Part shown: in pieces, positions 17,273 to 28,182 of the stretch
Position numbering within the stretch: position 1 is the first letter of the stretch
How the letters are laid out: every line of letters starts with the position of its first letter
Assembly: GCA_027587225.1 (NCBI GenBank)
Contig: JAPDDQ010000027.1
Location: forward strand, 39,005-103,004
DNA: 64,000 bases
DNA from: Solirubrobacter taibaiensis
GTDB taxonomy: Bacteria > Actinomycetota > Thermoleophilia > Solirubrobacterales > Solirubrobacteraceae
Direction: 5' to 3'
The notes under the pieces: generated by a model
Databases searched by the model: none
What the model saw: only the letters and a program-made list of their open reading frames with translations
What the model was told of the DNA's origin: nothing
Program-made: the position numbers and the translations under genes

Positions 17273-18346
17273 ATGCCGGAGGGCGTCCACGGACCTATCC
17301 TCGGCGAGGTGAGGAACGTCGTCATCGCCATCGTGGTCGCGACCGCGACGGTCGTCATCACCGCGTTCGGGGTGGAGGACGGTGACGCCGACGCGCTCAC
17401 CCTGGTGCTGTGCGCGATTCCCGGCCTGGCGCTCGCGTTCCGCACGCGGTTCCCGGTCGGCCAATACGCGGTCGCGCTCGGCGCGGTGTGCGTGTACAAC
17501 GCCACGGGGCAGCCGGGCGGGCCGATGTACGCGGTCGCCTTCGCGTCAGCGCTGCTGATGGTCGCCGAGGCGCGCGCGTGGCTCGCCCCGGTGGCGATCG
17601 GGGCGGCCGCGTTCATGGCCGCCGAGGTGGTCGACAGCGGCTGGACGGCGCACGCCTTCGCCGCCGGTGCGACGTTCCTGCTCGGCCCGCCGCTGTTCGG
17701 CCAGGCGCTGCGCTTCCAGCAGGCCCGGCGGGAGTTGACGGAGCGCACGCGCGAGGAGGAGGCCCGCCGCCACCTGGCCGAGGAGCGGCTGGAGATCGCG
17801 CGGGACGTGCATGACGTCGTCGGCCACAGCCTCGCGACGATCGCGCTGCAGGCCGGCGTGGCCGAGCACCTCGCCACGGACGACACGTCGCGTGAGGCGC
17901 TCAAGACGATCCGGCGGCTCTCGAAGGAGTCGCTCGCGGAAGTCGGCGCCATGCTCGACGTGCTGCGCGAGGGAGCCGCGGAACGCGCGCCGGCGCGGGA
18001 CCTCGCGACGCTGGTGAGCGAGGTCCGCAACGCGGGGCTCGACGTCGAGCTGCACGCGGACGGCAGCCCGGTCAGCGGCACGGTCTACCGGATCGTGCAG
18101 GAGTCGCTCACGAACGTCGTCCGCCACGCGGGGCCGGGCGCCACCGCACGCGTGCAGGTGCAAACACATGACGGTCAAGTTGAGGTTGAGGTACGCGACG
18201 ACGGATGCGGCCCCGGCGCGACGCTGCACGAGGGCAACGGGCTCACCGGCATGCGCGAGCGCGCGGCCAAGCTGGGCGGGACGTTCAGTGCGGGCGCGGC
18301 GACCGACGGCGGCTTCGCGGTGAAGGCGGTGCTCCCGGCGCGATGA
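17273..18346 (+). CDS. NarL/DesK-type sensor histidine kinase
   Basis: 357 residues. Several membrane helices fill residues 14-145, with no large extracellular sensor. A coiled-coil stretch and HisKA_3 dimerisation domain follow, with phospho-acceptor His180 in IARDVHDVVGHSLATI. The HATPase_c domain shows QESLTNVVRHAG (N box), VRDDGCG and GNGLTGMRERA (G boxes). The stop overlaps the response regulator start (ATGA), so they form a pair. The lack of a periplasmic domain suggests sensing at or in the membrane, possibly envelope stress, in keeping with the MMPL exporter downstream (inference). Confidence 0.92.
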   Translation: MPEGVHGPILGEVRNVVIAIVVATATVVITAFGVEDGDADALTLVLCAIPGLALAFRTRFPVGQYAVALGAVCVYNATGQPGGPMYAVAFASALLMVAEARAWLAPVAIGAAAFMAAEVVDSGWTAHAFAAGATFLLGPPLFGQALRFQQARRELTERTREEEARRHLAEERLEIARDVHDVVGHSLATIALQAGVAEHLATDDTSREALKTIRRLSKESLAEVGAMLDVLREGAAERAPARDLATLVSEVRNAGLDVELHADGSPVSGTVYRIVQESLTNVVRHAGPGATARVQVQTHDGQVEVEVRDDGCGPGATLHEGNGLTGMRERAAKLGGTFSAGAATDGGFAVKAVLPAR

Positions 18347-18990
18347 TCCGGATCGTGCTCGCCGACGACCAGGCGCTGATCCGCGGCGGCCTGAAAGCGC
18401 TGATCGACGCCACCGACGGCATGGAGGTCGTGGGGGAGGCCGCCGACGGCGAACAAGCCGTCCGCGTGGTCGAGGAGACCAAGCCCGACATCGTGCTGAT
18501 GGACGTCCGCATGCCGGTCATGGACGGCCTGGAGGCGACGCGGCGGATCACCGAGGCACGCGTGATCGTGCTCACCACCTTCGAGATCGACGAGTACGTG
18601 TTCGAGTCACTGCGGGCGGGCGCGTCCGGTTTCCTGCTCAAGGAGGAGGAGCCGACCGAGATCCTGCGCGCGATCACGGTCGTCGCCGCGGGCGAGTCGC
18701 TGCTCAGCCCCAGCGTCACCCGCCGCGTCGTGGAGACGTTCGTGTCCGGCCCGGCGATCGACCTCCCCGCGCTGGACGAGCTCACCGACCGCGAGCGCGA
18801 GATCGTCGCGCTCGCGGGCACCGGCCTCTCCAACCAGGAGATCGCCGACAAGCTCGTGATCAGCCCCGCGACCGCGCGCACGCACGTCTCCCGGGCGATG
18901 CTGAAGCTCGGCGCGCGCGACCGCGCCCAGCTCGTCGTGTTCGCGTACGAGTCCGGCCTGGTCCAGCGCGGCATACGCCCGGCGACGTAG
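18343..18990 (+). CDS. NarL-family response regulator
   Basis: 215 residues from the ATG that overlaps the kinase stop; longer in-frame starts lie inside the kinase gene. The receiver domain shows the acidic pair DD (residues 8-9), phospho-acceptor Asp54 in IVLMDVRMP, and the Thr/Lys switch residues in VIVLTTFE and GFLLKEE. The C-terminal LuxR-type HTH reads LTDREREIVALAGTGLSNQEIA, then ATARTHVSRAMLKLG. It is expected to be phosphorylated by the adjacent kinase and to act as a transcription factor, perhaps on the downstream exporter 49 bases away. Confidence 0.93.
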   Translation: MIRIVLADDQALIRGGLKALIDATDGMEVVGEAADGEQAVRVVEETKPDIVLMDVRMPVMDGLEATRRITEARVIVLTTFEIDEYVFESLRAGASGFLLKEEEPTEILRAITVVAAGESLLSPSVTRRVVETFVSGPAIDLPALDELTDREREIVALAGTGLSNQEIADKLVISPATARTHVSRAMLKLGARDRAQLVVFAYESGLVQRGIRPAT

Positions 18991-19039
18991 CGCAAGAGCC
19001 GCTCCCCGCCCGACGACAAATCGCGCCGCGGCGCCGAGC

Positions 19040-21082
19040 ATGGCCGCCATGAAGCCCAGCTCGCCTCTCAGCCGCCTCGGCGGCCTCGCCCACCGCCGCC
19101 GCGGTCGCATGGTCCTCGCCTGGGTCGTCGCGCTCGTCGCCGTGATCGCGCTCGCCCCGCTGCTCTCCAAGGAGGCGGCGACGGACTTCTCCACGCCCAA
19201 CTCTGAATCCGAGCGCGTCGAGCAGCTACTCGCCAGCGAGTTCCCCGGCCGCACCGGCGACGTGGTCACGGTCGCGTGGGAGGCGGACGACGCCGCCGCG
19301 CAGCTCCCGCGCATCGAGCAGCTCGCGCGCGACGCCCGCGGCTTGGAGGGGGTCGGTGAACTGCAACCGGCGCGCTATTCGCGCGACGGCACGATCGGCG
19401 TCGCCCAGCTCACCCTCTCCGAGCGCGGCTTCGACATCCCGATCACGACCGGCGAAGGGCTGGTGCGGCTCGCCGACGCCACGAGCGACGACGACCTGAC
19501 GATCGCCCTCGGCGGCAACCCGATCCAGGAAGTGGGGGAGGGCGGTGGCGCGCCGGAGAGCTTCGGGCTGATGGCGGCCGCGCTCATCCTGCTGCTCGCG
19601 TTCGGCTCGGTCGTCGCCGCCGGCCTGCCGCTCGCGGTCGCGCTGTTCGGCCTCGGCATCTCCGCGAGCCTCATCGGCGTGCTGGCGAACTTCGTCGGCG
19701 TGCCGGACTTCGCGCCCGCCGTCGCCGGGTTGATCGGGATCGGCGTCGGCGTCGACTACGCGCTGCTCATCCTCACGCGCTTCCGCACCGCGCTCGACGA
19801 CAAGGACGTGCGCGAAGCCGTGATCGAAGCGGTCGAGACGGCGGGCCGGAGCGTGCTGATCGCCGGCACGACCGTGCTCATCTCGGTCAACGGCCTGTTC
19901 CTGATGGGCGTCGACTACCTGCGCGGTGTCGCGCTCGCGACGAGCCTCGCCGTGCTGGTCGTGATGGCCGCCGCGGTGACGCTGCTCCCGGCGCTGCTGG
20001 CGTTCGCCGGGCGCCGCGTGGACCGGCTGCGGATCCCCGGCCTGGGACGCTCGCGTCGGACACCGGCGGCCACCTGGGCCCGCGCCGTGCAGCGCCGCCC
20101 GGTGCTCGCGCTCGTGCTGGCCACCGCGGCCATGCTCGCGCTCACCGCGCCGATCGCGACCCTGCAGCTCGGCTTCCCCGACGCGAGCAACGACACCGAA
20201 GGCTCCACCACCCGCACGGCCTACGACCTGGTCAGCCGCGGCTTCGGCCCGGGCGCGAACGGCCCGCTCGTGCTCGCCGGTCCGGCCGCAGCGGTCGAGC
20301 GCGTGGATGTGCCGGGCCTGTTCGTGAGCGACCCGCAGGTCTCCGCCTCCGGCGAGAGCGCCCTGCGCATCCTCACCCCGAGCACCGCACCGCAGGCCCA
20401 GGCCACCACGGACCTCGTCCATCGGCTGCGCGACGAGCTGCCGGAAGGTGTGATGGTCGGCGGCACGGCCGCGGCGCTCGCCGACCAGAGCGAGCTCGTG
20501 GCGGGCCGGCTGCCGCTGTTCATCGCCGGCGTCGTCAGCGTGTCGTTCCTGCTGCTGCTGTACGCCTTCCGCTCACCGCTGATCGCGCTCAAGGCGGGCG
20601 CGATGAACCTGCTGAGCGTCGGCGCCGCCTACGGCGTGATCGCGCTGTTCGCGCAGGGCGGGTTCTTCGGCGGCCTGATCGGCATCGAGACGGCCACGCC
20701 GGTCGCGCCGTTCATCCCCGTGATGATGTTCGCGATCCTGTTCGGGCTCTCGATGGACTACGAGGTGTTCCTGCTCAGCCGCGTGCGGGAGGAGTACCTG
20801 CGCCACGGCGACACGTCCCGCGCCGTCGCCGAGGGCCTGGCCCGCACCGCGCGCGTGATCACGGCCGCGGCGGCGATCATGGTCGCCGTCTTCCTCGCGT
20901 TCGTCACCAGCGGCGCGGTGTTCCTGAAGCTGCTCGGGATCGGGATGGCGACGGCGATCCTCGTGGACGCCACGATCGTGCGGATGGTCCTCGTCCCCGC
21001 GCTGATGCAGCTGTTCGGCAAGGCCAACTGGTGGGCGCCGAAGTGGCTCGGGGCCACTAGCCCAAGGAGCGCCACAACGTGA
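19040..21082 (+). CDS. MMPL-family RND-type transporter
   Basis: 680 residues. Two repeats are visible, each with one helix, an exported loop and a bundle of five helices: LVALVAVIALAPLL near the start, helices at about 172-320, then MLALTAPIATLQLG and a second bundle to the end. The RND-type GIGVGVDYALLILTRFR (first repeat) and GLSMDYEVFLLSRVREEY (second repeat) carry the transmembrane Asp-Tyr pairs used for proton coupling. Family members export lipids or drugs. It follows the two-component system in the same direction. The 3' end overlaps the convergent LysR gene by 26 bases. Confidence 0.92.
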   Translation: MAAMKPSSPLSRLGGLAHRRRGRMVLAWVVALVAVIALAPLLSKEAATDFSTPNSESERVEQLLASEFPGRTGDVVTVAWEADDAAAQLPRIEQLARDARGLEGVGELQPARYSRDGTIGVAQLTLSERGFDIPITTGEGLVRLADATSDDDLTIALGGNPIQEVGEGGGAPESFGLMAAALILLLAFGSVVAAGLPLAVALFGLGISASLIGVLANFVGVPDFAPAVAGLIGIGVGVDYALLILTRFRTALDDKDVREAVIEAVETAGRSVLIAGTTVLISVNGLFLMGVDYLRGVALATSLAVLVVMAAAVTLLPALLAFAGRRVDRLRIPGLGRSRRTPAATWARAVQRRPVLALVLATAAMLALTAPIATLQLGFPDASNDTEGSTTRTAYDLVSRGFGPGANGPLVLAGPAAAVERVDVPGLFVSDPQVSASGESALRILTPSTAPQAQATTDLVHRLRDELPEGVMVGGTAAALADQSELVAGRLPLFIAGVVSVSFLLLLYAFRSPLIALKAGAMNLLSVGAAYGVIALFAQGGFFGGLIGIETATPVAPFIPVMMFAILFGLSMDYEVFLLSRVREEYLRHGDTSRAVAEGLARTARVITAAAAIMVAVFLAFVTSGAVFLKLLGIGMATAILVDATIVRMVLVPALMQLFGKANWWAPKWLGATSPRSATT

Positions 21083-21986
21083 CGTGCGGGGCGCGCCGGG
21101 CGCCGCCCACGGCCCCGGCGCGCCCGGACGAGATGGCCTGCGTCGCCTCCGGCGTGGTGGCGAACCGCTGAAGCGCCAAAGCCGCCGGGAGTGCCCGGCC
21201 GAGGCCCAGCGTCGACGCGTGCCACATCTCGAGGATCGGCGTGCCGCGCACGTCCAGGCGCACAAGCGCGCGGCGGCGGACCTCGTCGGCGACGGCGTGG
21301 GCGAGGGTCAGCACGATGCCCTCGCCGGCCGCCGCGGCGGCGATCGCGGCCGCGCCGGACGAGAACGTGGACACCCGCGGCGTGAGCCGGTGCCGGGTGA
21401 AGAACCCTTCGAGGTCGTCCGCCGTGAGCCAGTGCTCATCGCCCAACGCCGCCGGAGCGATGGCGCGTGCGGTCGCCAGCGGGTGCGAGGGCGCGGCGAC
21501 GATGATGAATCGGCAGCGCAGGAACGGCGCGGCGGCGATCGAGCTCGCCGCGCCCGGTGAAGGCCCGAGCGCGATGTCCGCCCGCCGGTGCTCGAGCGCC
21601 TCGGCGAACGCGGCACCTGGCAGTTCGGTGAGTGACAGCTCCAGCTCGGGGTCGCGCGCGGCGAACGCGTCGATCAACGGCCCGACGTGCTCGGCCACCG
21701 TGGGCGTGGCGGCGACGACGAGCCGGCGCGACTCCGAGGCCACCGACCTCCGCGCCTGCTCGGCCAGGCTGAGGATCTCGGTCGCGAGCGTCGCGAGCTT
21801 GCGCCCGCCCGGCGTCAGCGCGATCCCGCGGCCGTGACGCACGAACAGCTCGTCACCCAGTTCCTTGCGCAGCGCGGCCACCGCGACGGACACGGCGGGC
21901 TCGGTGACCTCGAGCTCCGCGGCGGCGGCCTTCACCGATCCGTGGCGGGCCACGAGGACGAAGGACTGCAGCTGGGCAAGGGTCAT
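21057..21986 (-). CDS. LysR-family regulator, divergent from the CO dehydrogenase operon
   Basis: 309 residues from the ATG at 21986. The N-terminal winged HTH is LysR type (LAQLQSFVLVARHGSVKAAA, then VSVAVAALRKELGDELFVR). The remainder is a periplasmic-binding-like effector domain (RRLVVAATPTVAEHVGPLI). Upstream in-frame starts (to 22106) lack family-like sequence. A perfect 12-bp palindrome abuts the start codon, and the cox operon starts 82 bases away on the other strand. By the usual LysR arrangement it should regulate that operon and itself; the inducer is unknown. Confidence 0.9.
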   Translation of the reverse strand: MTLAQLQSFVLVARHGSVKAAAAELEVTEPAVSVAVAALRKELGDELFVRHGRGIALTPGGRKLATLATEILSLAEQARRSVASESRRLVVAATPTVAEHVGPLIDAFAARDPELELSLTELPGAAFAEALEHRRADIALGPSPGAASSIAAAPFLRCRFIIVAAPSHPLATARAIAPAALGDEHWLTADDLEGFFTRHRLTPRVSTFSSGAAAIAAAAAGEGIVLTLAHAVADEVRRRALVRLDVRGTPILEMWHASTLGLGRALPAALALQRFATTPEATQAISSGRAGAVGGARRAPHVTLWRSLG

Positions 21987-21998
21987 AAGCGATCGCTT
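21987..21998. promoter_or_regulatory. 12-bp palindrome at the lysR/cox intergenic region
   Basis: AAGCGATCGCTT is a perfect palindrome directly next to the lysR ATG. It is a candidate binding site for the LysR protein (autoregulation) or another dimeric regulator. Confidence 0.4.
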
Positions 21999-22006
21999 AG
22001 GTCCAG

Positions 22007-22036
22007 TTGACAAGGCGACCATAACACCGGCAATGT
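22007..22036 (+). promoter_or_regulatory. Candidate promoter of the cox operon
   Basis: A perfect TTGACA at 22007-22012 and, after 18 bases, CAATGT at 22031-22036 as a weak -10. Transcription would start near 22043, leaving room for the GGGGAGGAG ribosome site at 22056-22064. Confidence 0.35.
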
Positions 22037-22068
22037 GCGTATCAGCACGACCGATGGGGAGGAGAGCC

Positions 22069-22929
22069 CTGCAGGTTCCAGCGCCATTCGCGTACGAGCG
22101 TGCCACCTCGGTGGACCATGCGCTCGCGCTGTTAGAAGAGCTCGGACCGGAGGCCCGGTTGCTGGCCGGCGGACACTCGCTGCTGCCGATGATGAAGCTG
22201 CGGCTCGCTCAGCCGGAGTACCTCGTCGACATCGATCCGCTCGCGGACGAGCTCGGCTACATCACCCTCGCCGGCGCAGAGCTGCGGGTCGGCGCGATGA
22301 CCCGGCATCGGGACCTGCTCGAGTCGCCGCTGCTCGCGGACACCATCTTCACCGACGCCGAGCGGGTGATCGCCGACCCGGTGGTGCGCAACCGCGGGAC
22401 GATCGGCGGGGCGCTCTGCCAGGCGGACCCCTCCGAGGACCTGTCCGCGGTGTGCGCGGCGGTCGGCGCGCGGCTCGTGATCCGCTCCCGCGCGGGCGAG
22501 CGCGTCCTGGACATGCACGCTTTCAGCCTCGGTCCCTACGAGACGGCGGTCTGCCCGGCGGAGCTGCTGACGGAGATCCGCGTCCCGCGGCGCTCCGGCA
22601 GCGCGTACGCCAAGGTCGACCGCCGCGTAGGGGATTGGGCGATCGCCGCCGTCGGGGCCGCGCTCGACGTCCGCGACGGTGTGATCACCCACGCGGGCCT
22701 GGCGCTGACGGCGGTCGGCGGTGAGCTCACGGTGCGGGCGGCCGAGGACGCGCTCGTCGGCGCCGGCCCTGAAGCCTTCAAGCGAGCGGCGGAGATCGCC
22801 GCCGCGCAGTGCGACCCGGTGACGGATCAACGCGGGTCGAAGGAGTACAAGCGCCACGTCGTCGGCGTGCTCTGTGAGCGCGTCCTGCAGCGTGCGTTCG
22901 CGCGCGCACAACACTCGGAGGAGGTGTGA
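22069..22929 (+). CDS. coxM: FAD-binding medium subunit of CO dehydrogenase-type enzyme (first copy), CTG start
   Basis: 286 residues. The family's FAD-binding signatures AGGHSLLPMMKLRL and RNRGTIGGALCQADPSED are present, with the C-terminal CODH_FAD domain. The start is read as CTG at 22069. The paralogue at 24492 begins M-Q-T-P-A-R-F-E-Y-E-R-A-T-S, and this gene reads L-Q-V-P-A-P-F-A-Y-E-R-A-T-S from the CTG. The strong Shine-Dalgarno GGGGAGGAG lies just upstream. ATG codons at 22054 and 22033 are in frame but would put the ribosome site inside or downstream of the start. It is the first gene of the operon, passing electrons from the Mo centre via CoxS to FAD and then quinone. Confidence 0.88.
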   Translation: MQVPAPFAYERATSVDHALALLEELGPEARLLAGGHSLLPMMKLRLAQPEYLVDIDPLADELGYITLAGAELRVGAMTRHRDLLESPLLADTIFTDAERVIADPVVRNRGTIGGALCQADPSEDLSAVCAAVGARLVIRSRAGERVLDMHAFSLGPYETAVCPAELLTEIRVPRRSGSAYAKVDRRVGDWAIAAVGAALDVRDGVITHAGLALTAVGGELTVRAAEDALVGAGPEAFKRAAEIAAAQCDPVTDQRGSKEYKRHVVGVLCERVLQRAFARAQHSEEV

Positions 22930-22930
22930 G

Positions 22931-23176
22931 ATGTCAACCGGATGGACCCTGGGCTTGATCCTGGGCGTCGTCGTCATCCTGATCGCCGCGGCGATCGTCA
23001 TCACCATCGTCATGCTCGCGCGGCGGATCGCCGATCAAGCGCGCACGGCGGTCGGGGGCGTCGATGTCGTACGCCAGCAGACGGACGGCCTGCCCGGCAT
23101 CAACCGCATCAACGACTCCGGCGTGCGCATCCTGCGCACCGCCCGCGCCGTGCGCAAGGTGGCGGTGGGCAAGTGA
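22931..23176 (+). CDS. Small single-pass membrane protein 1 of the cox operon
   Basis: 81 residues, ATG one base after the coxM1 stop, preceded by GGAGGTG. One N-terminal helix (LGLILGVVVILIAAAIVITIVML) is followed by ARRIADQAR, so by the positive-inside rule the C-terminus (about 50 residues, basic, ending RTARAVRKVAVGK) should face the cytoplasm. No family is recognised. It is the first of five such genes in a row between two CODH subunit genes. The stop overlaps the next start (GTGA). Confidence 0.75.
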   Translation: MSTGWTLGLILGVVVILIAAAIVITIVMLARRIADQARTAVGGVDVVRQQTDGLPGINRINDSGVRILRTARAVRKVAVGK

Positions 23177-23445
23177 GCAACGACGACGCCTGGGTGCTCG
23201 CGCTGGTCATCGGCCTCGCCGCCGCATTGATCGTCGCGGTACTGCTGCTCATGCTCATCCGCGCCTGCCGGGACATCGAGTCCTCGGTCGGCGGGCTGCT
23301 CGAGGTGGCCGGCAAGGTCGCGGGCAACACCGCCAACATCCCCGCCCTCGCGGCCACCGCGCCCGTGCTGGGCAAGATCGTCGACGAGGCCATCGTCCAG
23401 GACGGGTACATGAACGCGCTCACCGACGGATTCGGGGGCAGGTAG
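23173..23445 (+). CDS. Small single-pass membrane protein 2 of the cox operon
   Basis: 90 residues from the GTG that overlaps the previous stop. One helix (WVLALVIGLAAALIVAVLLLMLI) precedes RACRDIESSVGGLLEVAGKV, an amphipathic cytoplasmic stretch, and an acidic C-terminus. The next gene starts immediately after the TAG. No family is recognised. The architecture matches its four neighbours. Confidence 0.75.
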   Translation: MSNDDAWVLALVIGLAAALIVAVLLLMLIRACRDIESSVGGLLEVAGKVAGNTANIPALAATAPVLGKIVDEAIVQDGYMNALTDGFGGR

Positions 23446-23706
23446 ATGGCGGTCCTTTCCATCCTGCTCGCCGTCGTCGTCATCGCGGTGCTGGCCGCCG
23501 CGTTGCTCGAGGTCCGGCGCAGCCTGCACGCTTCGGCCACCGGTTTGGCCACGCTGGCCGACGCGCTCGAGACCGTCGAGTCCGAGCACCTGCGCACGCT
23601 CGAGCCCTCCGTGAAGGCCATCAACGCGCAGTTCGACACCATCCTCAGCGCCCTGCCGGGCATCGGCGCGAAGGCCGCGATCGTGGCCGAGAGGAGGCCG
23701 CGATGA
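23446..23706 (+). CDS. Small single-pass membrane protein 3 of the cox operon
   Basis: 86 residues. One helix (VLSILLAVVVIAVLAAALL) is followed by EVRRSLHASATGLATLADAL and a heptad-like region LRTLEPSVKAINAQFDTIL, suggesting a cytoplasmic coiled coil as in DUF948-like or chemoreceptor-type stalks. It begins directly after the previous stop and overlaps the next gene (ATGA). Confidence 0.75.
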   Translation: MAVLSILLAVVVIAVLAAALLEVRRSLHASATGLATLADALETVESEHLRTLEPSVKAINAQFDTILSALPGIGAKAAIVAERRPR

Positions 23707-23951
23707 TCGTCGTCGCTCTGATCCTGCTGCTGGTGGTGTTCCCGATCGTGGTGATCCTGCTCCGCAACGTGCTCACCGAGGCGACCTCGATCGTGGGCAG
23801 CATCGAGCGCATCACCGCCGCCGCCCGCGCCGGCTCGAAGGATCTCGACGCCGCGCCGCTGCTGCTCACGACGCAGCAGCAGGTGCGAGACACCGTCGCG
23901 AACGTCGCCGCGTACGGCGGCTCCCTCGACGTGATCGTGGACGACGCATGA
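23703..23951 (+). CDS. Small single-pass membrane protein 4 of the cox operon
   Basis: 82 residues. One helix (VVALILLLVVFPIVVILL) then RNVLTEATSIVGSIERITAA and a polar C-terminus ending in VIVDDA. ATGA overlaps join it to the genes on both sides. No recognised family; the layout is the same as the other four. Confidence 0.75.
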   Translation: MIVVALILLLVVFPIVVILLRNVLTEATSIVGSIERITAAARAGSKDLDAAPLLLTTQQQVRDTVANVAAYGGSLDVIVDDA

Positions 23952-24514
23952 CCGTCGCCGGAGTGCTGCTCATCGTCGCGGTCGTCCTCATCGTCGCCGC
24001 GCTCGTGTTCTTCCTGGTGTCCGTGATCTTCGCGCTGCAGAAGATCACGAAGGGGCTCGACGCGACCATCTCCGCGGTCGGTGAGATCGTCGAGAAGTCC
24101 AAGCCCGTCAACGAGATCGTCGAGGACATCAACGCCAACCTCGACGCCGCCGTCGACGCGCTCGAAGGCCTGCTGGTGAAGAAGGCCGGCCTGCCCGAGG
24201 CGATGGGCCTGATCGAAGGCCTGTACCCGGGCGCGAAGGCCGAGGGCCTGCGCAACTTCCCCGACAGCGCCACCGTGCGCTCGCCGCGGATCTCCGAGGT
24301 CTACACGCGCGGCACGCTCACGCTTGCCCGCCTCGGCCGCGAGGCACCGATCGCCGCCGCCAGCCCCAACGGCCCGGCCCTGCGCGACGCGCGCTACGGC
24401 AGCCGTGCCTCACGCGGGCTGTACCCGACCGACCGGCCCGGTCGCTCCCCGATCATCGGCACCGACTCGCCCATCCAGTACGAGGCCACAGATGCAGACC
24501 CCAGCGCGGTTTGA
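23948..24514 (+). CDS. Single-pass membrane protein 5 of the cox operon, longer soluble part
   Basis: 188 residues. One helix (GVLLIVAVVLIVAALVFFLV) leads into a helical segment ALQKITKGLDATISAVGEIV and VNEIVEDINANLDAAVDALE, reminiscent of DUF948-type proteins. A Pro/Gly/Arg-rich, probably flexible C-terminal 90 residues follow. It overlaps the start of coxM2 by 23 bases, so its translation is tied to that of the enzyme subunit. It may be the main scaffold of the five (inference). Confidence 0.75.
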   Translation: MTVAGVLLIVAVVLIVAALVFFLVSVIFALQKITKGLDATISAVGEIVEKSKPVNEIVEDINANLDAAVDALEGLLVKKAGLPEAMGLIEGLYPGAKAEGLRNFPDSATVRSPRISEVYTRGTLTLARLGREAPIAAASPNGPALRDARYGSRASRGLYPTDRPGRSPIIGTDSPIQYEATDADPSAV

Positions 24515-25355
24515 GTACGAGCGGGCGACGAGCCTGCAGGGCGCGATCGCGTCACTGAAGGAGCACGAGGACTCACGCGTGATCGCCGGTGGCCACTCGT
24601 TGCTGCCGATGATGAAGCTGCGGCTCGCGAGCCCGACGCGGCTGATCGACATCAACGACCTCACGGACCTGCAGTACATCCGCGAGGAGGGCGACGAGAT
24701 CGCGATCGGCGCGCTCACACGCCACGTCGAGCTGCTCAAGTCCGAGCTGCTCGCGCAGCACTATCCGCTCTTCCACGACGCGGAGATGGTCATCGCCGAC
24801 CCCGTGGTGCGCAACCGCGGGACGATCGGCGGCTCGCTCTGCCAGGCCGACGCGGCCGAGGATCTGTCCGCGGTGTGCGCGGCCGTGAAGGCCAAGGTCG
24901 TGATCGCGGGTGCCGACGGCACGCGCACGGTGCCGATGGATCAGTTCCACCTCGGGCCGTGGACGACCGCCGTGGGCGAAGGCGAGATCCTCACCGAGGT
25001 GCGCCTGCCGAAGAAGCCGGGCGGCGGCTCCGCGCACGAGAAGGTCGAGCGGCGCGCCGGCGACTGGGCGATCGCGGCGGCCTCCGCCGCGGTGTGGATC
25101 GACGGCCAGGCGTTCTCGGACGTCGGCATCGCGCTCTCCGCGGTGGGGCTGACGACGATCGACCTCACCCGGGCCGAGGAGTTGCTGCGCGGGCAGACGC
25201 CATCCGAAGCGCTCTTCGAGCAGGCGGGCGCGATCGCGTCCGAGGACTGCATGCCGATCCCCGACGGCCGCGGACCGGTCGACTACAAGCGCCACCTCGC
25301 TGGCGTCCTCACGAAACGCGCACTGCGGAAGGCGACGGCACGGGCACTCGCATGA
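24492..25355 (+). CDS. coxM: FAD-binding medium subunit of CO dehydrogenase (second copy)
   Basis: 287 residues. FAD signatures AGGHSLLPMMKLRL and RNRGTIGGSLCQADAAED. It is closely related to the copy at 22069 but clearly diverged. It is the first gene of the canonical form I order M-S-L, and its stop overlaps the coxS start (ATGA). The 5' end lies within the preceding membrane-protein gene. Confidence 0.92.
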   Translation: MQTPARFEYERATSLQGAIASLKEHEDSRVIAGGHSLLPMMKLRLASPTRLIDINDLTDLQYIREEGDEIAIGALTRHVELLKSELLAQHYPLFHDAEMVIADPVVRNRGTIGGSLCQADAAEDLSAVCAAVKAKVVIAGADGTRTVPMDQFHLGPWTTAVGEGEILTEVRLPKKPGGGSAHEKVERRAGDWAIAAASAAVWIDGQAFSDVGIALSAVGLTTIDLTRAEELLRGQTPSEALFEQAGAIASEDCMPIPDGRGPVDYKRHLAGVLTKRALRKATARALA

Positions 25356-25821
25356 ACATCTCCATCTCCATCAACGGCGAGACCGTGACGCGCGACGTCG
25401 AGCCGCGCACGCTGCTCATCCACTTCATCCGTGACACCCCGGGCCTGACCGGCACCCATTGGGGCTGCGACACCTCCAACTGCGGCGCGTGCGTCGTGCA
25501 GATGGACGGGCAGCCGCTGAAGTCCTGCACCGCGCTCGCGGCGATGTGCGAGGGCCACGAGATCCGCACCGTCGAGTCGCTGGAAGTCGACGGCGTGCTC
25601 GACCCGCTCCAGCAGGGCTTCCACGAGAAGCACGCGCTGCACTGCGGGTTCTGCACGCCCGGCATGTTGATGACCGCGCGGGCGCTGCTGGACGAGAACC
25701 CGAACCCCACCGAGGCCGAGATCCGGATGGCCATCAGCGGCGCGATCTGCCGCTGCACGGGCTACAAGAACATCGTCGCCGCCGTCCAGTGGGCGGCCGA
25801 GCAAGAGAAGGAGACGGCGCG

Positions 25822-25825
<4 letters not shown>
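25352..25825 (+). CDS. coxS: [2Fe-2S] small subunit of CO dehydrogenase
   Basis: 157 residues with both cluster motifs: HWGCDTSNCGACVVQMDG plus SCTALAA for the ferredoxin-type cluster, and HCGFCTPGMLMTARALL plus ICRCTGY for the helical domain. Overlaps of four bases (ATGA) join it to coxM2 upstream and coxL1 downstream. It transfers electrons from the Mo-Cu site to FAD. Confidence 0.94.
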
Positions 25826-28178
<2,353 letters not shown>

Positions 28179-28182
<4 letters not shown>

